Shown one piece after another: positions 1 to 4,272 of a DNA stretch of 7,195 nucleotides. The DNA is from an uncultured Clostridium sp. (GTDB taxonomy: Bacteria; Bacillota; Clostridia; Lachnospirales; Anaerotignaceae). A model generated the notes under the pieces. That model was not told the DNA's origin and searched no databases. It worked only from the letters and a program-made list of their open reading frames with translations. The position numbers and the translations under genes are program-made. The stretch's first letter is position 1. The number at the start of each line of letters is the position of its first letter. Location of the stretch: the NCBI GenBank assembly GCA_947246775.1, contig CAMXTM010000098.1:1-7195 (forward strand), given 5' to 3'.

Positions 1-825
1 AATAGCTGAGCCACCTTGAGAGTCGAATGTTACAGTAAATGTGCCTGTAGGGTCTGAGTCATCGGGTGGGGTAGGCGTAGTACTGCCATCTGGCGTCCAC
101 TTTGCATAAAGTGTGATGTCTTTTGTTACAGTATCGTTATAAAAATCCCATGCAGTGGTGCAAGTTGCTTCTTTGTACCAGCTACCAAATAGATAGCCTT
201 TTCTTGTAGGGCTATTAGGCATTTTTACCTTTCCACCATTTACGATGTTTTGGCTTGCAACGGCTGAGCCACCTTGGCTGTCAAAGGTTACAGTAAATGT
301 GCCTGTAGGGTCTGAGTCATCGGGTGGGGTAGGCGTAGTGCCGCTGCCATTGTCTGTTACCCACTTTGCATAAAGCGTGATGTTGCTTGTTACGGTGTCT
401 GTAGCAAAATTCCATGCAGTAGTGCAAGCTGCTTCTTTGTACCAACCGTCAAAAGTGTAACCATTTTTTGTAGGGTCAGCAGGTTTTTTAGCTTTTCCAT
501 CTTTTGCTATGCTTTGGCTTGTAATAGCTGAGCCACCTTGAGAGTCGAATGTTACAGTAAATTTGTCTGTTGGGTCAGTGTCATCGGGTGGGGTAGGCGT
601 AGTGCCGCTGCCATTGTCTGTTACCCACTTTGCATAAAGCGTGATGTTGCTTGTTACGGTGTCTGTAGCAAAATTCCATGCAGTAGTGCAAGCTGCTTCT
701 TTGTACCAGCCGTCAAAGGTAAAGCCATTTTTTGTAGGGGCGGTAGGCTCTGTAACTTTTCCACCATTTGCTATGCTTTGGCTTGCGACAGTTGAGCCAT
801 CTTTGCTATCGAAGGTTACTGTATA
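1..825 (-). repeat. Tandem InlB B-type (Listeria-Bacteroides) repeats with TPTPPDD linkers
   Basis: Three complete repeats of about 67 residues occupy 625-825, 361-561 and 97-297, and a fourth starts at 39. Each begins with [YF]TVTFDS, has GWYKEA (SWYKEA in the third) in the middle and ends with LYAKW. The linkers are Thr/Pro/Asp-rich and contain TPTPPDD. The period is 264, 264 and then 258 bases. Positions 316-444 and 580-708 appear identical over 129 bases, so the copies are young or kept alike by recombination. The family forms small beta-grasp-like domains that act as spacers in surface proteins. That role is family knowledge, not something seen here. Confidence 0.92.
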
Positions 826-2289
826 CTGTGTTGTTGGAGTAGGTGGATTGGTGGAGTCACCTTTTTGTAGATATACCTTACCACGATTAAATATTGTTTT
901 ATACTCTGGATTATCACTTATAAGTTTAGATGATATATCACTGTTGCTAGTTGCAATCTCTATTTTAGTATTTTCATCAGTAGGAGGATTTTCGACACTA
1001 ACACCAATACTTGCACCTTCTCCTAATCCAGTATTAGCAAGAATACTATTATTTGCGGGCAAATAGACATTTTTTTCAATTCCTTCGGTTGCCTCTTCAT
1101 TTTTGACAACAAGATTTTCTGTTATGATAGGAGAGCCACTGACATAAAGTCTACCACTAGAATTTAAATTTATGCCACCACCATTATTTGTTGTTTTATT
1201 TCGTTGAATACTACCACCATTTATAGTGCAATCGCCCCAAACATTAATACCTCCAACATTATCAATAATTTCACCATCGTTCATAATAAACTTTGCATCA
1301 GATTGTATAGTTATCCCTCTATTATTATTACCAGTAATGCTACCACCATTCATAATGAACTGACCCTTATTGGATGGGGCTGCCTCTATACGTACACCAA
1401 CACCTTCATTATAAATAATACTACCACCATTCATAGTAAAATTACCTCTACTACATACTGCAGGAACTTTTTTGTTATGGGAAATCACACCACCATTCAT
1501 AATAAATTGATTAATCCTATAAATATCAGGCCCTCTGTCATAAATAGTTACAATACCATTTAATTCCGCCAATTTTGTATTATCATTATCAGTAATAGTA
1601 CCACCGTTCATAATAAAAGTAGAACCATTACTCTCTTTACCTACATTCACAGCTCCTGTTGTCCCACCAGTAATAATGCCACTATTATCTTCTTTATCAA
1701 ATAATGTTAATTTGCCACCTTGAACAATATCTATTCTTGACTTTAATGATAATGTATGCCCATTTAAGCATAGTGTTACATCAGACCCAGTCAAAATGTA
1801 TGAAATTGTAACATCTCCAGTTAAATAATAGTTTCCATTTTGTAAAGTTAAAGTTCCGCTTGTTGTTGATAGTGCAGTCCAGCCAGTGTGGTCATCGTTA
1901 CAAACTTTATCATGCGCTGTTACGTCCAATGGCATTGGCTGCCCCGTTTCACTTATGGTTGCTATTTGTTGTTCTTGTGTCAGCGTTTGCGTTGTTGTTG
2001 GCTGCGTTGTCGTTTCTGTTGGTTTTTCTTCTTTCTTTTCTTCTTTTTTCGGTTTTTCTACCTCCACTTCTTCTGTTTTTTGTGTTTTAACATCGGTTAC
2101 TTGCATCGTTTTTTTGCTTTCTGGCTTTTTCGCCTCTGTCATTTGTACTGTTTTTTTCTTTTTTGTTTTTGCCTGTGTTACTTGTGTCGAATCCTGTGCA
2201 AAAGTCGTTGCAGGAACTGCGCCCATGATAAGACACACTGTTAGTATGTAAGACAATAGCTTACTAACATATTTTGCTTTTTTTCCCAT
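1..2289 (-). CDS. Secreted beta-helix / InlB B-repeat protein, 3' end outside window
   Basis: The frame is open for 763 codons from an ATG at 2289 to the left edge, with no stop, so the C-terminus is missing. Residues 1-31 form a signal peptide: a Lys-rich start (MGKKAK), a hydrophobic core (LLSYILTVCLIMGAVPA) and likely cleavage after TFA. Residues 35-120 are a Lys/Glu/Thr-rich stalk. Residues 121-210 hold a segment typical of secreted Firmicutes proteins (HTGW, YYLTGDV, VTLCLNGHTL). Residues 190-390 look like a right-handed parallel beta-helix with recurring FIMNGG coils. From residue 489 come InlB B-type repeats (VTFDS..GG, GWYKEA, TLYAKW), three complete and a fourth begun. Related proteins are exported and sometimes wall-anchored; an anchor here would lie outside the window. 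The start is supported by the signal peptide, a weak GGGG ribosome site 5 bases upstream and a candidate promoter. Adhesion or matrix binding is a guess from architecture. The secreted class is secure, the function unknown. Confidence 0.9.
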   Translation of the reverse strand, partial: MGKKAKYVSKLLSYILTVCLIMGAVPATTFAQDSTQVTQAKTKKKKTVQMTEAKKPESKKTMQVTDVKTQKTEEVEVEKPKKEEKKEEKPTETTTQPTTTQTLTQEQQIATISETGQPMPLDVTAHDKVCNDDHTGWTALSTTSGTLTLQNGNYYLTGDVTISYILTGSDVTLCLNGHTLSLKSRIDIVQGGKLTLFDKEDNSGIITGGTTGAVNVGKESNGSTFIMNGGTITDNDNTKLAELNGIVTIYDRGPDIYRINQFIMNGGVISHNKKVPAVCSRGNFTMNGGSIIYNEGVGVRIEAAPSNKGQFIMNGGSITGNNNRGITIQSDAKFIMNDGEIIDNVGGINVWGDCTINGGSIQRNKTTNNGGGINLNSSGRLYVSGSPIITENLVVKNEEATEGIEKNVYLPANNSILANTGLGEGASIGVSVENPPTDENTKIEIATSNSDISSKLISDNPEYKTIFNRGKVYLQKGDSTNPPTPTTQYTVTFDSKDGSTVASQSIANGGKVTEPTAPTKNGFTFDGWYKEAACTTAWNFATDTVTSNITLYAKWVTDNGSGTTPTPPDDTDPTDKFTVTFDSQGGSAITSQSIAKDGKAKKPADPTKNGYTFDGWYKEAACTTAWNFATDTVTSNITLYAKWVTDNGSGTTPTPPDDSDPTGTFTVTFDSQGGSAVASQNIVNGGKVKMPNSPTRKGYLFGSWYKEATCTTAWDFYNDTVTKDITLYAKWTPDGSTTPTPPDDSDPTGTFTVTFDSQGGSAI
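1198..1617 (-). repeat. Beta-helix coil repeats (FIMNGG motif)
   Basis: Six copies of a motif close to F-I-M-N-G-G-x-I fall at residues 225, 262, 284, 311, 334 and 354 of the left-hand protein. Variants are FTMNGG, FIMNDG and CTINGG. Each is usually followed by an Asn three to five residues later (ITDN, ISHN, IIYN, ITGN, IIDN, IQRN). Spacing varies between 20 and 37 residues. Regular Asn/Gly turns separated by short hydrophobic strands are characteristic of right-handed parallel beta-helix (pectate-lyase-like) folds. No catalytic Asp or Arg set of a polysaccharide lyase is evident, so a structural or binding role is more likely than an enzyme. Confidence 0.75.
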
Positions 2290-2294
2290 TTTAT

Positions 2295-2300
2295 CCCCGC
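2295..2300 (-). promoter_or_regulatory. Weak ribosome binding site for the left-hand gene
   Basis: On the minus strand GCGGGG lies five bases before the ATG at 2289. Purine richness and spacing fit a Shine-Dalgarno site, but it is not a good match to AGGAGG, so initiation may be modest. It is the best candidate next to a start followed directly by a signal peptide. Confidence 0.5.
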
Positions 2301-2355
2301 TTTCTTGAAATTTTAGACAATAAAAAATATGTTATAAATCATTTTTTATGCTTAC

Positions 2356-2385
2356 ATGATAACATAATTTGGATTATTTGTCCAA
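2356..2385 (-). promoter_or_regulatory. Candidate sigma-A promoter overlapped by an inverted repeat
   Basis: On the minus strand TTGGAC (2385-2380) and TATCAT (2361-2356) are 18 bases apart and match the -35 and -10 consensus at four and five of six positions. The -10 element ends about 66 bases before the ATG at 2289. The -35 overlaps an inverted repeat, TTGGA-7-TCCAA, at 2369-2385, which could be an operator. In DNA this AT-rich a chance match is possible, but the terminators just upstream mean the gene needs its own promoter. Confidence 0.5.
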
Positions 2386-2552
2386 TTTATTATACTATTT
2401 ATCCATATTTTAATATGGTTATGTGAAATGATAATAGAAAATTGATTGGAAAACGATTAAAATAAATAAAAAGTATTTATTAAATGGAAGCAATCTTGAA
2501 ATGTCGTATTAATTTTTTAAAACAACAATTATTATAAATTATTCTAAAATAA
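2386..2552. other. AT-rich intergenic stretch, nothing convincing
   Basis: Together with its flanks this completes a 375-base gap between coding regions (2290-2664). It is very AT-rich. It holds a short all-A/T inverted repeat (AATAAATA at 2461-2468 against TATTTATT at 2474-2481) that is probably composition-driven, and no supported small gene or RNA. A distal promoter or an upstream activating site for the left-hand gene could lie here, but no specific site is recognisable. Confidence 0.5.
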
Positions 2553-2579
2553 AAAAAGTCTGCCGATAACAGACTTTTT
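2553..2579 (-). terminator. Second rho-independent terminator, nearly symmetric
   Basis: A hairpin with a six-base core (AGTCTG at 2557-2562, CAGACT at 2570-2575) is extended by flanking A/T pairs to ten, with a seven-base loop. Read on the minus strand it is followed by a run of seven T. Read on the plus strand it has a run of five T, so it could work in both directions. It lies about 40 bases beyond the first terminator and probably serves as a backup that insulates the next promoter. Confidence 0.75.
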
Positions 2580-2621
2580 CATATCATTATGTTAAGTAGT
2601 TTTTATAGAAATCGTTTTAGA

Positions 2622-2654
2622 AAAGGGAATCCCATATAATATGGGATTCCCTTT
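2622..2654 (-). terminator. Strong rho-independent terminator of the large Ig-like gene
   Basis: A perfect 14-base stem (2622-2635 with 2641-2654, core GGGAATCCCAT) has a five-base loop that can close to three with an extra A-T pair. On the minus strand it starts ten bases after the TAA at 2667-2665 and is followed by TTTTCT. Position, stem quality and the T run fit an intrinsic terminator ending transcription of the right-hand gene. Confidence 0.88.
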
Positions 2655-2664
2655 ATTGCTTTGG

Positions 2665-4272
2665 TTATACCTCATTTGTTGTCTCATTGCTTGTTTCACT
2701 ACTTGTTGTTTCAACTGAGGAATCACTTGCTGTATCATCATTAGCTGGTTCACTTGCATCGTCGTCAGCCGGTTTACTTGAATCTTCGTCAGCCGGTTCA
2801 TTTGTATCGTCGTCATCTGGTTCACTTGAAACCTCGTCAGCCGGTTTACTTGAAACCTCGTCAGCCGGTTTACTTGAACCCTCATCATCTGGTTTACTTA
2901 AATCTTCGTCAGCCGGTTCACTTGAAACCTCATCATCTGGTTTACTTAAATCGTCATCAGCCGGTTCATTTGAATCTTCGTCAGCCGGTTCACTTGAAAC
3001 CTCATCAGATGGTTCACTTGCATCGTCATCAGCCGGTTCATTTGAAACCTCATCAGATGGTTTACTTAAATCTTCGTCAGCCGGTTCATTTGAAACCTCG
3101 TCATCTGGTTCACTTGCATTGTCATCAGATGGTTTATTTAAATCGTCATCATCTGGTTTACTTGTGTTCTCGACATCTGGTTTACTTGGAGCAGATGACC
3201 CACCTGAAACTTCTACAACTGGTTTACTTGCAGCAACTAGTTTGTTTGAAGCAGGTGTAACAATGTCTTGTGGTTCATAAGTAATATTAAACTTATAAAT
3301 TTTGGGAAGCGTTCCACTATTTGATACTACAACTGCAATAGGAGTTGACTTGCCTGGTGTCATAGTGAAGCCTGTATTGCCAACTAGAACTGCATCTTCA
3401 TCATATATAACACCCTCATAGCTACCAGTTGATGCTGTTGTGATAGCTGCTTCTGTAAATGGAATCACAATCTCTTGCATTTCTTGGCTTGTTGGGGTAA
3501 TTTCTATAGCTTCATCACTATTTTTATCTTTGATGGTGATTTTATCCAAAGAACCAGCATTGAAATAAAAATTATCTGAGCTATCGCTTAGTTTGTATTT
3601 TGAAAAAGCACCACTTAGCTGTGTACTACAAACTACATTAGAGTTGATTGTGTCTGTTAATGTATTGATACCAAAAGCAGCAATCAAGTCTTTTACACTA
3701 TCAAAATATAAACTTTGTACATTGTTTTTGCTATTCAGACTTAACAATTCTTTCATTGTTTTTTCGATAGCTGTGCCATCTTCTTTTGTACCAAGTTTTA
3801 AAAGAATGTTTTCCGTATCAAGAGATTTCTCTTTTAATTCTTCTTCCGTTGTAGGAGAAAAAGCGCTATTTCCTGTAGTGTATTCAAATTTAAATTCATA
3901 TCCTAAACTTCCATAATCCTTTATAGAGAAATTTTGACTTGTAACAAAATCACCTGTAACAGTCGCTTCTCCCGTATAATCATACAAGAATAGTTTTGGA
4001 ACAGAATTTATACAAGCAACCATATATATAAGCTCTGGATTTTCGTCTGATACCACATACAATGTTTGACCACTGTCATCTGTTAAAGTTATATTTTGTG
4101 ATTCCACACATTCAGAAAATTCTTTTGATTCCTGTTGTGCTTTTTGGTATTTATGGCTAAAAGGCGTATTTTCACTTGTCAAATTCAAGCTAAACTCATT
4201 TTCATTAACTTTGGTTGGTACTAACTTAACAGAATTGTCATCTGTCTTATAAAATTCAACGGTTCCCTGCAA
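2665..4272 (-). CDS. C-terminal part of large secreted Ig-like protein (after frameshift), acidic octapeptide stalk
   Basis: This frame is open from just after a TAA at 4338-4336 to the TAA at 2667-2665. The only start candidate near its beginning is TTG at 4272, giving 535 residues. It has no signal peptide, and the 17 codons before the TTG (ending IPEGGA) read as normal protein, so it is best seen as the tail of the upstream frame, displaced by one base. A purine-rich AGGGAGGAG just before the TTG could still allow reinitiation. Residues 1-350 are probably beta-rich and I cannot assign a family; a segment near 270-345 (VLVGNTGFTMTPGKS, IYKFNITYEP) looks like a small beta-sandwich. Residues 363-514 are 19 gapless acidic octapeptides, followed by a 21-residue Ser/Thr/Glu tail. 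No LPXTG motif, hydrophobic anchor or basic end is present, so surface attachment, if any, is non-covalent or through another domain. Confidence 0.75.
   Translation of the reverse strand: MQGTVEFYKTDDNSVKLVPTKVNENEFSLNLTSENTPFSHKYQKAQQESKEFSECVESQNITLTDDSGQTLYVVSDENPELIYMVACINSVPKLFLYDYTGEATVTGDFVTSQNFSIKDYGSLGYEFKFEYTTGNSAFSPTTEEELKEKSLDTENILLKLGTKEDGTAIEKTMKELLSLNSKNNVQSLYFDSVKDLIAAFGINTLTDTINSNVVCSTQLSGAFSKYKLSDSSDNFYFNAGSLDKITIKDKNSDEAIEITPTSQEMQEIVIPFTEAAITTASTGSYEGVIYDEDAVLVGNTGFTMTPGKSTPIAVVVSNSGTLPKIYKFNITYEPQDIVTPASNKLVAASKPVVEVSGGSSAPSKPDVENTSKPDDDDLNKPSDDNASEPDDEVSNEPADEDLSKPSDEVSNEPADDDASEPSDEVSSEPADEDSNEPADDDLSKPDDEVSSEPADEDLSKPDDEGSSKPADEVSSKPADEVSSEPDDDDTNEPADEDSSKPADDDASEPANDDTASDSSVETTSSETSNETTNEV
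2731..3186 (-). repeat. 19 tandem 24-base repeats encoding acidic Pro octapeptides
   Basis: Nineteen consecutive eight-residue units follow [SN]-[KE]-P-[ADS]-D-[DE]-x-x with no insertion or deletion, for example SKPDDEVS, NEPADEDL and SEPADDDA-like forms. Proline is invariant at position 3. Position 2 is Lys in nine units and Glu in ten. Such regions form extended, highly charged stalks in secreted or surface proteins. The DNA is repetitive at 24 bases, so copy number may vary between strains. Long Ser-rich and His/Leu-rich open frames on the other strand are by-products of this repetition. Confidence 0.93.

Noticed and set aside
538..2251. Several plus-strand open frames of 76-141 residues
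   Set aside because: They lie antisense to the left-hand gene, whose signal peptide, beta-helix and B repeats are clear. Their hydrophobic or Cys-rich composition is typical of antisense reading.
2484..2537. Plus-strand 17-codon mini-gene (MEAILKC...) upstream of a terminator
   Set aside because: It has no ribosome site and no supporting promoter, and its length is easily reached by chance in AT-rich DNA.
2592..2888. Minus-strand 98-residue open frame rich in QVNRLT repeats
   Set aside because: It is another frame of the octad region that runs through the terminator hairpin, so it is a shadow.
2731..3186. CRISPR-like regular repeats
   Set aside because: The period is 24 bases with no unique spacers, and the units translate continuously as an octapeptide.
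2687..3280. Plus-strand Ser-rich 197-residue open frame, and an overlapping His/Leu/Pro-rich one at 2754-3260
   Set aside because: Both lie opposite the octapeptide repeats. Their regularity comes from the 24-base period, and neither has a ribosome site or a protein-like domain.
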